From NCBI GenBank assembly GCA_040081265.1, contig JBEBGV010000003.1:62001-126000 (forward strand): a stretch of 64,000 bases of DNA, in the 5' to 3' direction. The position numbers and the translations under genes are program-made. This DNA is from JBEBGV01 sp040081265. Lineage in GTDB: Bacteria; Acidobacteriota; Vicinamibacteria; Vicinamibacterales; UBA2999. Under the pieces are notes generated by a model. That model made no database searches, was not told the DNA's origin, and saw nothing but the letters and a program-made list of their open reading frames with translations. Each line of letters opens with the position of its first letter. The stretch's first letter is position 1. Positions 38,254 through 46,670 of this stretch are shown here, piece after piece.

Positions 38254-38793
38254 CTACCGGGGACGGCCGAACATCTCTGCGTAGTACGGTCGTCCGTTGG
38301 CGTCCTTCGCCACCCCGAACCCAAACTCCGTATAGGACGGGTTGAGGATGTTTGCCCGGTGACTCGCGGAGTTCATCCAGGCTGACACCACTTCGGCCTC
38401 CGAGCGTTGCCCCATGGCGACGTTCTCGCCGTAGGCCGCCCATGAGTAGGCAACCGCCGCCAGCCTGTCCGACGGGCTGGGGTACGGCGCTCCCGGAAGC
38501 ACATGGTCCATCTGACTCGCGCTGCCCATCTGATCTGACTGGAGCTGGGCGGCGGTGGTCAGTTTGGGGTTCTCCTGCAGCGCTGGAACTCCGGCACGGC
38601 GACGTTCTGCGTTGGTCATTGCCAGGACCGACGCCACCTGAGTGGCAGTGGCCGGAGAGGTCGAGGTGGAAGCGGCGGTTGCGGCGGTGGTCGACGTGGC
38701 GCCCGACACCGTGCTCGGGGCGGTGGGTCCGGCGCACGCCAGGAGCCCGAGGATCGCCGATGTCAGCAGCGTCCGGTACGCAAAGGGAGGCAC
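38254..38793 (-). CDS. CAP/SCP-domain lipoprotein
   Basis: A 179-residue secreted protein with a lipoprotein-type signal peptide (LLTSAILGLLACAGP, the Cys being the probable lipid anchor), a Thr/Ser/Ala-rich linker (about 25-52) and a CAP domain. Conserved parts are MTNAERRRAGVPALQENPKLTTAAQLQSDQM, the YGENVAMGQRSEAEVVSAWMNSASHRANILNPSYTEFGFGVA region and the YYAEMFG end. Bacterial CAP proteins have no settled activity. It ends 3 bp from pepF (convergent). Confidence 0.87.
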   Translation of the reverse strand: MPPFAYRTLLTSAILGLLACAGPTAPSTVSGATSTTAATAASTSTSPATATQVASVLAMTNAERRRAGVPALQENPKLTTAAQLQSDQMGSASQMDHVLPGAPYPSPSDRLAAVAYSWAAYGENVAMGQRSEAEVVSAWMNSASHRANILNPSYTEFGFGVAKDANGRPYYAEMFGRPR

Positions 38794-38921
38794 GCTTCAG
38801 GCGCTGCAACCCGCGTCCCCGTCGTTCCTGCACGGCATCACGCAGAACGACGCCATCCCCGTGCCCCGAAGCGGAGCACGGTCTCACGGGATTGTGAGTG
38901 CGGCCCGCACCTCGGAGAGTG

Positions 38922-38969
38922 TTGACCGGGTCGACCGGATATGAAACACTAAATCCGGATTTACGGATT
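38922..38969 (+). promoter_or_regulatory. Promoter and operator of the ahcY-linked ArsR fusion
   Basis: AATCCG (38952-38957), a 6-bp spacer and CGGATT (38964-38969) form an exact 18-bp inverted repeat ending one base before the ATG at 38971, within an AT-rich island. A -35-like TTGACC lies at 38922-38927, with no good -10 at standard spacing. A repressor bound here would overlap the transcription or translation start, fitting autoregulation together with ahcY. Confidence 0.6.
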
Positions 38970-38970
38970 A

Positions 38971-39909
38971 ATGGTTGCAATTCTGGATCACATGTCGGCG
39001 CTCGCCGACCCCACTCGCTGCCGCATCCTCGTGCTGCTCGAGAAGCATGAACTCACGGTGTCAGAACTGTGCGCGGTGCTCCAGATGCCACAGTCCAGCG
39101 TGAGCCGGCAGCTGAAGACGCTGGCCGACGATGGCTGGGTCGCGTCACGACGTGATGCAACGAGCCGCTTCTACAGCATGTCCGCCGAGGATCTCGACGA
39201 GGGTGCCAGACAGCTGTGGCCGATCATCCGCGAACAGGTCACAGGCACGCGGTCCGCGGCTCACGACGAACAGCGCCTGCGTGGGGTACTGGCACGGCGA
39301 CGAGTGAAGTCAGAAGAGTTCTTTGCAACCGCAGCCGCCGGGTGGGACCACATCCGCGAAGGACTGTTCGGGGACTCCTTTTATCTCTGGGCCGTGCTGG
39401 GACTCATTGACCCAACGCTCACGGTGGGCGATCTGGGATGCGGGACCGGGCAGCTCTCAGCCACGGTGGCTCCCCACGTGGCGCGCATCATCGCCGTCGA
39501 TGCGTCATCGGACATGCTGGACGCGGCGCGGACGCGGCTTGCGGGAACCGACAACGTGGACGTGCGAGAAGGCCACCTCGAGGCGCTGCCGATCGCGGAT
39601 GGAGAGCTCGACGCGGCGATGCTGTCGCTCGTCCTGCACTACTCGCCGGATCCGGCCCGGGCCCTCGCCGAGGCGGCGCGCGCGCTCAGGCCCGGAGGAC
39701 GCATCCTGGTGGTCGACATGCAGCCGCACGAGCGCACCGAATATCAGCAGCACATGGGCCATGTGTGGCTGGGTTTTTCGGAAAAGCAGATTGGACGGTA
39801 TCTGGCCGGTGCCGGGTTCGACGCGGTACGGGTGCATTCCCTGCCGGTCGATCCCGATGCGCGGGGGCCCGGACTCTTTGCGGCAACGGCAATGAAAGTT
39901 CTTTCGTAG
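38971..39909 (+). CDS. ArsR-type HTH fused to SAM-dependent methyltransferase fold (SahR-like regulator), ahcY-linked
   Basis: A 312-residue paralogue of the protein at 24902-25885. The ArsR winged helix is residues 1-85 (LADPTRCRILVLLEKHELTVSELCAVLQMPQSSVSRQLKTLADDGWVASRR). The methyltransferase fold spans about 140-300, with VGDLGCGTGQLSATVA, MLSLVLHYSPDPARALAEAARALRPGGRILVVDM and HVWLGFSEKQIGRYLAGAGF. It probably senses S-adenosylhomocysteine or SAM and represses ahcY next door. The start is ATG 38971 or, if the operator must stay outside the transcript, ATG 38992. The TAG stop is inside a palindromic repeat. Confidence 0.86.
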   Translation: MVAILDHMSALADPTRCRILVLLEKHELTVSELCAVLQMPQSSVSRQLKTLADDGWVASRRDATSRFYSMSAEDLDEGARQLWPIIREQVTGTRSAAHDEQRLRGVLARRRVKSEEFFATAAAGWDHIREGLFGDSFYLWAVLGLIDPTLTVGDLGCGTGQLSATVAPHVARIIAVDASSDMLDAARTRLAGTDNVDVREGHLEALPIADGELDAAMLSLVLHYSPDPARALAEAARALRPGGRILVVDMQPHERTEYQQHMGHVWLGFSEKQIGRYLAGAGFDAVRVHSLPVDPDARGPGLFAATAMKVLS

Positions 39910-39929
39910 GGCGGACCTTCAGGTCCGTC
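39906..39929. repeat. REP-like palindrome overlapping a stop codon
   Basis: GTAGGGCGGACCT and AGGTCCGTC flank a 2-bp centre (TC). Its TAG is the stop codon of the ArsR fusion gene. It lies between that gene and ahcY, and no SAH riboswitch pattern is seen in the gap. Confidence 0.75.
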
Positions 39930-39983
39930 ACTGGTGTGAATGACCCGCGACGTGACGCCGCGAGTCGATGTGAGGAGATAGCA

Positions 39984-41486
39984 ATGGCAACAGTTCTGAC
40001 CGAGAAGAGGCACGCGTTCGAGACGGCGACACAGGCGGGACGTCCCGCGTTCAAGGTCGCCGATCTGGGCCTGGCCGAGTGGGGGCGTAAGGAAATGAGG
40101 CTCGCGGAGCACGAGATGCCCGGATTGATGGCGCTTCGCACCCGCTACGCGGGCAAGAAGCCGCTGGCTGGCGCCCGCATCATGGGCAGCCTGCACATGA
40201 CCATCCAGACGGCAGTGCTCATCGAAACCCTGGCCGACCTTGGAGCAGACGTCCGCTGGGTGTCGTGCAACATCTTCTCGACGCAGGATCACGCGGCCGC
40301 CGCCGTGGTGGTGGGCCGTCCCGAAACCGGTGGCACCGTGGCTCAGCCGAAGGGCATCCCGGTGTTTGCGTGGAAGGGTGAGTCCCTGGACGAGTACTGG
40401 TGGTGCACGGTCGAAGCGCTGGTCTGGCCGGATGGTTCTGGCCCGACGCTGATCGTCGACGATGGCGGGGACGCGACGCTGTTCGTGCACAAGGCCGCCG
40501 AGTATGAGAAGGCTGGCACGGTGCCGTCATTCAACCCGGACAAGGAGCCTGAGGAGTGGGGGGTCATTCTTGCCACCCTGACCCGTGAACTCAAGGCCAA
40601 CCCCGGTCGATGGACTGCCGTCGCGAAGAGTATCCGGGGCGTCAGCGAGGAAACGACGACCGGTGTCCACCGTCTCTACCAGATGAAGGATGCCGGCACA
40701 TTGCTCTTCCCGGCCATCAACGTCAACGACTCGGTGACCAAGAGCAAGTTCGACAACATCTTCGGCTGCCGCCACTCGCTGCCGGACGGCCTGGCTCGTG
40801 CGACCGACGTGATGCTTGGCGGTAAGGTCGCCCTGGTGCTTGGCTACGGAGAAGTGGGCAAGGGCTGCGCACAGGCGCTGCGCGGACAGGGCTGCCGGGT
40901 CATCGTCACCGAAATCGACCCGATTTGCGCGCTGCAGGCGGCGATGGAGGGCTTCGAGGTGAAGACCCTCGAAGATGTCGTGTCCACCGCGGATATCTTC
41001 GTGACGGCGACCGGCAACTTCAACATCATCACGGTCGAGCACATGGCCCGCATGAAGGACAAGGCCATCGTCGGGAACATCGGTCACTTCGACAATGAAA
41101 TCGACATGGCCGGCCTGAAGAAGACCAAGGGCATCGAGCGCATCAACATCAAGCCGCAGTACGACGAATTCAAGTTTCCTGATGGCCACAGCGTCATGGT
41201 GCTGGCCGAAGGACGCCTGCTCAACCTGGGTTGCGCAACCGGACACCCGAGCTTCGTGATGTCGGCGTCGTTCACCAATCAGGTGCTGGCACAGCTCGAA
41301 CTGCACGCCAACGCCGAGAAGTACGGCATCTCGGTCACGATGCTGCCCAAGGCGCTTGACGAAGAGGTGGCGCGTCTCCACCTCGATCATCTGGGCGTCA
41401 AGCTGACCACGCTCTCCAAGGATCAGGCCGACTACATCGGCGTGCCAGTGGAAGGGCCGTACAAGCCCAACCACTATCGGTACTGA
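39984..41486 (+). CDS. ahcY: Adenosylhomocysteinase (S-adenosylhomocysteine hydrolase)
   Basis: AhcY splits S-adenosylhomocysteine to adenosine and homocysteine, which MetH then remethylates. The 500-residue length is slightly above the bacterial norm. Landmarks are GSLHMTIQTAVLIETLADLGADVRWVSCNIFSTQDHAAAAVV, the NDSVTKSKFDNIFGCRHSLPDG segment with the catalytic Lys, the NAD site VALVLGYGEVGKGCAQALRGQGCRV, and the C-terminal DQADYIGVPVEGPYKPNHYRY with the lid residues Lys and Tyr. A TGAGGAGA site precedes the ATG at 39984. Confidence 0.97.
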   Translation: MATVLTEKRHAFETATQAGRPAFKVADLGLAEWGRKEMRLAEHEMPGLMALRTRYAGKKPLAGARIMGSLHMTIQTAVLIETLADLGADVRWVSCNIFSTQDHAAAAVVVGRPETGGTVAQPKGIPVFAWKGESLDEYWWCTVEALVWPDGSGPTLIVDDGGDATLFVHKAAEYEKAGTVPSFNPDKEPEEWGVILATLTRELKANPGRWTAVAKSIRGVSEETTTGVHRLYQMKDAGTLLFPAINVNDSVTKSKFDNIFGCRHSLPDGLARATDVMLGGKVALVLGYGEVGKGCAQALRGQGCRVIVTEIDPICALQAAMEGFEVKTLEDVVSTADIFVTATGNFNIITVEHMARMKDKAIVGNIGHFDNEIDMAGLKKTKGIERINIKPQYDEFKFPDGHSVMVLAEGRLLNLGCATGHPSFVMSASFTNQVLAQLELHANAEKYGISVTMLPKALDEEVARLHLDHLGVKLTTLSKDQADYIGVPVEGPYKPNHYRY

Positions 41487-41509
41487 AGCACGATCGTCTG
41501 TGTGAGGAG

Positions 41510-41535
41510 GGGCCGGCGCGCGCCGGCCCTTCTTT
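41510..41535 (+). terminator. Rho-independent terminator after ahcY
   Basis: GGGCCGGC-gcgc-GCCGGCCC (41510-41529) is a perfect 8-bp stem followed by TTCTTTT. It lies 23 bp after the ahcY stop codon. Confidence 0.85.
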
Positions 41536-41583
41536 TGTCCAGCCGGTCCTGCTCTCCGGCCGCCACTTGTTCCAGAATAGGGC

Positions 41584-42117
41584 ATGACATCTCTCCGCAT
41601 CGCCCTGGTGTCGCTGCTGGTGCTGGCCGGTGTTTCCGCTGCGTCCGCCCAGGTCGGGACCACAGGATTCAAGACACGCGTGCAGAAGGACATCCGGGCG
41701 ACTCCCGAGAAGGTCTATGCGGCGTTCCTCCAGATCGGCCAGTGGTGGAGTCCGGGCCACACATATTCGGGAGACGCCTCGAACCTGTCGCTCGAAGCGC
41801 GCCCCGGTGGCTGCTTCTGCGAACGCCTGCCCAATGGAGGTGGGGTGGAGCACTTGCGGGTTGTCTATCTCGCCCCTGGTGAGGCTATCCGCTTGTCGGG
41901 TGCCCTCGGTCCGCTTCAGGCGCTCGGCGTCAACGGCAGTCTGACTGTCGAGTTCAAGGCGGCTTCGACGCGAACGGTTGTCGAAATGACCTACGCGGTG
42001 GGTGGCTTCAGCGAGGGTGGTTTCAACCAGCTCGCTCCCGCCGTCACCGGCGTGCTGACCGAGCAGATGAACCGGCTTCAGAGTTTCATCGAGACCGGAC
42101 GACTGCCGAGGAACTGA
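41584..42117 (+). CDS. Secreted SRPBCC-fold protein
   Basis: A 177-residue protein with a cleavable signal peptide (LRIALVSLLVLAGVSAASAQ) and an SRPBCC/AHSA1-like domain: VQKDIRATPEKVYAAFLQIGQWWSPGHTYSG, PGGCFCERLPNGGGVEHLRVVYLAPGEAIRLSGALGPLQ and the C-terminal GVLTEQMNRLQSFIETG helix. The fold makes a deep hydrophobic cavity for a small ligand, and the periplasmic location is unusual for it. Ligand unknown. It is separated from the next gene by 2 bp. Confidence 0.83.
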   Translation: MTSLRIALVSLLVLAGVSAASAQVGTTGFKTRVQKDIRATPEKVYAAFLQIGQWWSPGHTYSGDASNLSLEARPGGCFCERLPNGGGVEHLRVVYLAPGEAIRLSGALGPLQALGVNGSLTVEFKAASTRTVVEMTYAVGGFSEGGFNQLAPAVTGVLTEQMNRLQSFIETGRLPRN

Positions 42118-42119
42118 CC

Positions 42120-43082
42120 GTGAATGCGATTGCTGACGTGCTGGTATCGGCGGTTCTCGAGTTCCTCGGGGGCCAGGACATTCTGACGCTGTCCGACGTG
42201 CGTGACGAACTCGAGCGGGAGATCGTTTCGGCAGGTCCGGGCGCGCTCGTCGGGCTCAAGGAGCGGCTCACGGCCGACGTCGGGTGGGACTACATCGCGC
42301 CTGATCCGCTCGTCAGGCGAATTCATCACCTGCTCGCCGAGCGCTTCCTGGATCCTGAATCTGCGTTGTCAGGCGGGGAACACCTGAGCACGCTCGAGGG
42401 ACGCCCCGTCGTCTTTGCCTCGAACCATCTGTCCTACGCCGACGCCAACGTCATTGAGGTGCTCCTGCAGCGCTCGGGGCTCGAGTCATGGGCTGTTCGC
42501 CTGACGGCCCTGGCCGGCCCGAAGGTGTTTACCAGCCGCACTCGGCGTTTTTCCAGCCTGTGCTTCGGGACCGTCAAGGTGCCCCAGAGCGCTGACGTCT
42601 CGTCTGAGGAAGCTGCGATGAGCCCCAGGGACGTCGCCCGGGCCGCGAGGCACGCCATCGAGGTCGCGCACAAGCGACTCGAGGCCGGCGATGCACTGAT
42701 CCTCTTTGGCGAAGGCACACGCAGTCGCAGCGGGGGCATGCAGCCGATCCTCGGCGGGGTAGCGCGGTATCTCGAACGTCCCGGCACATGGGTGGTGCCG
42801 ACGGCGCTCATCGGCTCTGAAACGTTCTTTGCCGTGGGAGACACGACGATCAGGCCAAGCCGGGTGATGATGACGCTGGGCGCCCCGATCAGCGCCGACG
42901 CGCTGTTTGCCGCGGCCAATGGCGACAGACGACTGGTGGTCGATGCTGTTGGCCTCGCCATCGCCGGGGAACTGCCGCAGGAATACCGAGGCACCTACGG
43001 AGATGGCGAGCCCTTTACGGATGCACGGCAGGCGCTGATGGCGGCGAGGCTGCTGCCGGGCAGCTCGTCTGGCGGGTCCTAG
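42120..43082 (+). CDS. 1-acyl-glycerol-3-phosphate acyltransferase family protein
   Basis: A 320-residue PlsC-type acyltransferase. The HX4D catalytic motif is SNHLSYADANVIE, and the acceptor-binding FGEGTRSRSGGMQPILGG motif and PTALIGSETFF follow. The N-terminal 95 residues (MNAIADVLVSAVLEFLGGQDILTLSDVRDELERE) are not part of PlsC and may be a helical extension. It should transfer a fatty acyl group to a lyso-lipid at the inner membrane; the exact acceptor is not known. GTG start at 42120, 2 bp after the SRPBCC gene. Confidence 0.85.
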   Translation: MNAIADVLVSAVLEFLGGQDILTLSDVRDELEREIVSAGPGALVGLKERLTADVGWDYIAPDPLVRRIHHLLAERFLDPESALSGGEHLSTLEGRPVVFASNHLSYADANVIEVLLQRSGLESWAVRLTALAGPKVFTSRTRRFSSLCFGTVKVPQSADVSSEEAAMSPRDVARAARHAIEVAHKRLEAGDALILFGEGTRSRSGGMQPILGGVARYLERPGTWVVPTALIGSETFFAVGDTTIRPSRVMMTLGAPISADALFAAANGDRRLVVDAVGLAIAGELPQEYRGTYGDGEPFTDARQALMAARLLPGSSSGGS

Positions 43083-43090
43083 AACCTCGT

Positions 43091-44242
43091 TCAGCGGGCG
43101 GTCGCAACGACGCGCGCCGTGGGTCGGACCTGCGGGTGTGCCAGCAGAATACGCAGCATCCGACGCAGAGGCTCTGCCGCTCCCCACAGCAACTGATCGC
43201 CCACGGTGAACGCCGTCAGGTACTCACCGCCCATGGCCAGCTTGCGCAGACGGCCAATTGGCGTCCGCAGCGTACCCGTGACGGCAGCCGGTGTCAGCGC
43301 CCGCAGCGTAGCGTCCTTCTGATTGGGGATCACATCGACCCACTCGTGTGCCGACGCCAGCAGAGCCTCGATGTCGGGTAACGGAACGTCTTCGGTGAGC
43401 TTCACCGTCAGTGCCTGAGAGTGGCAGCGCATCGCGCCGACGCGGACGCAGATGCCATCTACCGGGAGCGGGGTCGCGTCACGCCCGAGGATCTTGTTGC
43501 ACTCGGCCATTCCCTTCCACTCTTCCTTGCTCTGGCCGTTGCCGAGGTCCTTGTCGATCCAGGGCAGCACGCTGCCGGCGAGGGGATAGCCGAAATGGGT
43601 AACCGGGAACTGGTCACCCCGGATCGTTGCGGCAACGGTCCGGTCGATGTCGATGATGGCACTGGACGGATCGGCCAGCAGCGATGAAACCGACGCGTGG
43701 GCCACACCCATCTGAGAGACCAGCTCCCGCATCTGCTGGGCGCCTGCGCCAGACGCCGCCTGATAGGTCATGGCAGTGACCCACTCGACCAGCCCGGCGC
43801 GAAAGAGCCCGGCCATCGACATCAGCATCAGGCTGACGGTGCAGTTGCCGCCGATGAAGTTTTTTCCACCAGCCACCAGGGCGCGATCGATGACATCCTG
43901 GTTGACGGGGTCGAGGATGATCACCGCATCGTCTTTCATGCGCAGTGTTGATGCAGCGTCGATCCAGTAGCCCTGCCAGCCGGCGGCACGAAGCTTCGGG
44001 TAGATTTCGGTGGTGTAGTCACCGCCCTGGCAGGAGATCAGGACATCCGCCTCGGCCAGCGCGTCGATGTCATGGGCGCTCTTGACCGCCGGAGCCGGCT
44101 TGCCAATCTGCGGGGCGGCTGCGCCGGCCTGCGAGGTCGAAAAAAACACCGGGTCGATGACGTCGAAGTCCCGCTCCTCGCGCATGCGCTGCACGAGCAC
44201 CGAGCCCACCATCCCCCGCCAACCGATCAGTCCTGTCTTCAT
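43091..44242 (-). CDS. asd: Aspartate-semialdehyde dehydrogenase
   Basis: Asd reduces aspartyl phosphate to aspartate semialdehyde, the branch point to lysine/diaminopimelate, threonine and methionine. The 383-residue protein is the Gram-negative type: MKTGLIGWRGMVGSVLVQRMREE matches E. coli Asd, with catalytic C134 in FIGGNCTVSLMLM, YQAASGAGAQQMREL and the His in VRVGAMRCHSQALTVKL. I prefer ATG 44242; ATG 44254 adds four residues. A -10-like TACAAT on the minus strand (44269-44274) would serve either start. The TonB receptor begins divergently 37 bp away. Confidence 0.95.
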   Translation of the reverse strand: MKTGLIGWRGMVGSVLVQRMREERDFDVIDPVFFSTSQAGAAAPQIGKPAPAVKSAHDIDALAEADVLISCQGGDYTTEIYPKLRAAGWQGYWIDAASTLRMKDDAVIILDPVNQDVIDRALVAGGKNFIGGNCTVSLMLMSMAGLFRAGLVEWVTAMTYQAASGAGAQQMRELVSQMGVAHASVSSLLADPSSAIIDIDRTVAATIRGDQFPVTHFGYPLAGSVLPWIDKDLGNGQSKEEWKGMAECNKILGRDATPLPVDGICVRVGAMRCHSQALTVKLTEDVPLPDIEALLASAHEWVDVIPNQKDATLRALTPAAVTGTLRTPIGRLRKLAMGGEYLTAFTVGDQLLWGAAEPLRRMLRILLAHPQVRPTARVVATAR

Positions 44243-44279
44243 GCGCGTATCCATCCGTAAAGCGTTCTATTGTACCAGC

Positions 44280-46670
44280 GTGACCCCGAATCCGGCCCTT
44301 CGTGCTGCTCTTCGTGCCCCTCACGCGTTCTCGCTGGCGGCTCTCTTCTTCGCGGCTATGACTCCGGGAGTCATGGCACAGGACACCACCGGCACCGGCG
44401 CCATTGCGGGGCGGGTGACCACGGCCGGGGCGCCCGTGCCCCTCGTCACTGTCTGCGTGGTCGACTCCATCCGCTGCGTGATCAGTGGTGAGGATGGCGG
44501 GTTCAGGATCGGCGATGTCCGTGCGGGTGATTACCGTCTCGAGATCACGCCGCCAGGCCTGCCGCCGCAGGTGACGATGCCCATCGACGTGCATGCGGGT
44601 CTGACCCGGCAGGTCGATATCGACTTGCCGCGTGTGGATGCTGTGACCGAGTCGGTGGTCGTCACAGGGGCGTCGCTCGAGGCGCCAATTGAAGCCAAGA
44701 CGTCTGCATTTCTCATCAGCGCGGCAACGGTCTTCCGAAGCGCGGGTGCCCTGCAGGACGTCTCGCGCTACGTGCAGTCGCTTCCTGGCGTCGTCGTGGG
44801 CTCGAGCGACTTTCGCAACGACATCATCGTGCGCGGCGGCAGCCCGCTCGAGAACCTGTTCATCGTCGACAACGTCGAGGTGCCCAACATCAACTCCTTC
44901 GCCAATTTTGCGTCTGCGGGGGGCACTGTCAGCCTTCTGGATTCGAGCGTCATCCGGGACGTGACGTTCCTGACGGGCGGATACCCCGCCTCGTATGTGA
45001 ACCGGGCGTCGAGCGTGCTGCAGGTGGCGCAGCGCGAGGGAGATCGCGAACGTGTGCGCGGTCGGGCGACGGTGGGGTTCGCCGGCTCAGGCGGAGTGCT
45101 CGAAGGCCCGCTGCGTGACGGGCGGGGTTCATGGATTGTCTCCGCACGCCGCAGCTTCCTCGACTTCTTCACCGACGACATCGGCTTTGGCGGAGTGCCG
45201 GTGCTGTACAGCATCAACGCCAAGGCTGTCCTGGATGCTGGCGAACGCGACCGACTCTGGGTCGTGAACCTGTCCGGGATCGATCGCATTCGCCTCGGAC
45301 GAACGGCCGACAGCGAGCCGGATGAAGAAGTGTTCAACCTGGACATTCGCTATCGTGGTCGCAGGAGCGCCACCGGATTCAACTGGCAGCATGTCTACGA
45401 CAAGGGTGTCGCACTCCTTGGCGTGACGCACTCGTACGCCTCGGTCGGGTCAACGGTCAAAGATCTGGTGAGGACCGGGGTACCGCCCCAGGGCATCGAC
45501 GTTGACGAGCTGATTGCGAACAGCCCGACCGTGTATTTCGAGGACTCGCGAGAGGACGAAACAACCTTCAAGTACGATTTCTCGCGGACGATCAACAGGG
45601 TTGGTTCGCTGCAGACCGGCGCGACCTACAAGGTGTTCAGGCTGCGCTATCGCGTTGACTCGCCGTTTGGCGCCGACAGCCCGTATTTTCCGAAAGGGGA
45701 CGCCAACCCCATCGCGTTGCGCCTCGGTGACACGACCCCGCAGACCGGCGCGTATGCGCAGGTGACATCCACCCCGGCGCGCCGACTGGAAACGACCGTC
45801 GGCATTCGCGCCGATCGTTTCAGCTATCTCGACCGGACGACGCTGAGTCCGCGCGTGTCGGCGCGACTCACGCTGAGTGCGAAGCTTGCTGCGACAGGGG
45901 CATTCGGCACGTACGCGCAGCAGCCGCCTTTCCTCTTTGTCGCGGCCTTCCCGTCCAACCGCACGCTTCGGCCCCTGCGTGCGACTCACTGGGTGAGCGG
46001 GCTCAGCTATTCGCCCGTCGCTGGCGCACGTCTCGGCGTCGAGGTCTACCGCAAGATCTACAGCGACTACCCGGTGTCCCGCGATGTGCCCTCGCTGTCG
46101 CTGGCCAACATTGGCGACACCTTCAATGTGCGCGAGGTGCTGTTCCCGCTGGAGAGCCGCGGTCGTGGTGTGGCGTATGGGGTGGAGTTCTCGGCAGAGC
46201 GCCTGGACACCGGAACCTGGTGGGGGCAGGGCAATCTCGCCTTTGCCCGCGCCAGGCACGCCGGTGCCGATGGCGTACTCCGCAACGGGTCGTTCGACTA
46301 TCCGGTGGTCCTGAACCTCACCGCAGGCCGGCGCCTTGGAGCCCGATGGGAAGTCGCAGGCCGCGCGACCGTTCTCGGTGGACGTCCCTATACGCCGTTT
46401 GACGCCGTGTTGTCGGGTGCACAGAGGCGGGGCGTCTACGACCTGGCACGGATCAACGCCGTGAGAGCACCGGCCTACGGCCGCATCGATGTGCGGGTCG
46501 ATCGCCGGATCGCCTACGCGCGCTCGGAGTTGCTGCTGTTTGTCGGGATTCAGAACGTGACCAACCGCCGCAATTTCGGAGGCACGACCTGGAACCGTCA
46601 AGCCAACAGCGAGGAAGCGAACGAACAGCTCGGAATCTTTCCGCTGGTGGGCCTCGAATGGCGCTTCTGA
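44280..46670 (+). CDS. TonB-dependent outer-membrane receptor with N-terminal regulatory-like domain
   Basis: The 796-residue protein has a signal peptide (HAFSLAALFFAAMTPGVMAQ), an immunoglobulin-like carboxypeptidase-regulatory domain (GTGAIAGRVTTAGAPVPLVTV...GGFRIGDVRAGDYRLEITPPG, about 35-120), a plug domain (GALQDVSRYVQSLPGVVVGSSDFRNDIIVRGGSPLENLFIVDNVEVPNIN) and a 22-strand-type barrel ending GLEWRF, with the terminal Phe needed for outer-membrane insertion. Substrate unknown; plug-domain receptors of this type usually import carbohydrates or siderophores. GTG 44280 is preferred because earlier starts fall in antisense of asd. It overlaps the photolyase gene by 13 bp. Confidence 0.88.
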   Translation: MTPNPALRAALRAPHAFSLAALFFAAMTPGVMAQDTTGTGAIAGRVTTAGAPVPLVTVCVVDSIRCVISGEDGGFRIGDVRAGDYRLEITPPGLPPQVTMPIDVHAGLTRQVDIDLPRVDAVTESVVVTGASLEAPIEAKTSAFLISAATVFRSAGALQDVSRYVQSLPGVVVGSSDFRNDIIVRGGSPLENLFIVDNVEVPNINSFANFASAGGTVSLLDSSVIRDVTFLTGGYPASYVNRASSVLQVAQREGDRERVRGRATVGFAGSGGVLEGPLRDGRGSWIVSARRSFLDFFTDDIGFGGVPVLYSINAKAVLDAGERDRLWVVNLSGIDRIRLGRTADSEPDEEVFNLDIRYRGRRSATGFNWQHVYDKGVALLGVTHSYASVGSTVKDLVRTGVPPQGIDVDELIANSPTVYFEDSREDETTFKYDFSRTINRVGSLQTGATYKVFRLRYRVDSPFGADSPYFPKGDANPIALRLGDTTPQTGAYAQVTSTPARRLETTVGIRADRFSYLDRTTLSPRVSARLTLSAKLAATGAFGTYAQQPPFLFVAAFPSNRTLRPLRATHWVSGLSYSPVAGARLGVEVYRKIYSDYPVSRDVPSLSLANIGDTFNVREVLFPLESRGRGVAYGVEFSAERLDTGTWWGQGNLAFARARHAGADGVLRNGSFDYPVVLNLTAGRRLGARWEVAGRATVLGGRPYTPFDAVLSGAQRRGVYDLARINAVRAPAYGRIDVRVDRRIAYARSELLLFVGIQNVTNRRNFGGTTWNRQANSEEANEQLGIFPLVGLEWRF

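Noticed and set aside
39910..39983. SAH riboswitch before ahcY
   Set aside because: The 74-bp gap contains a REP-like palindrome and a ribosome-binding site, but not the conserved SAH-riboswitch core I would expect.
44067..44279. Longer start for the TonB receptor at 44067
   Set aside because: The extra residues would be antisense to asd and precede a well-formed signal peptide that begins near GTG 44280.
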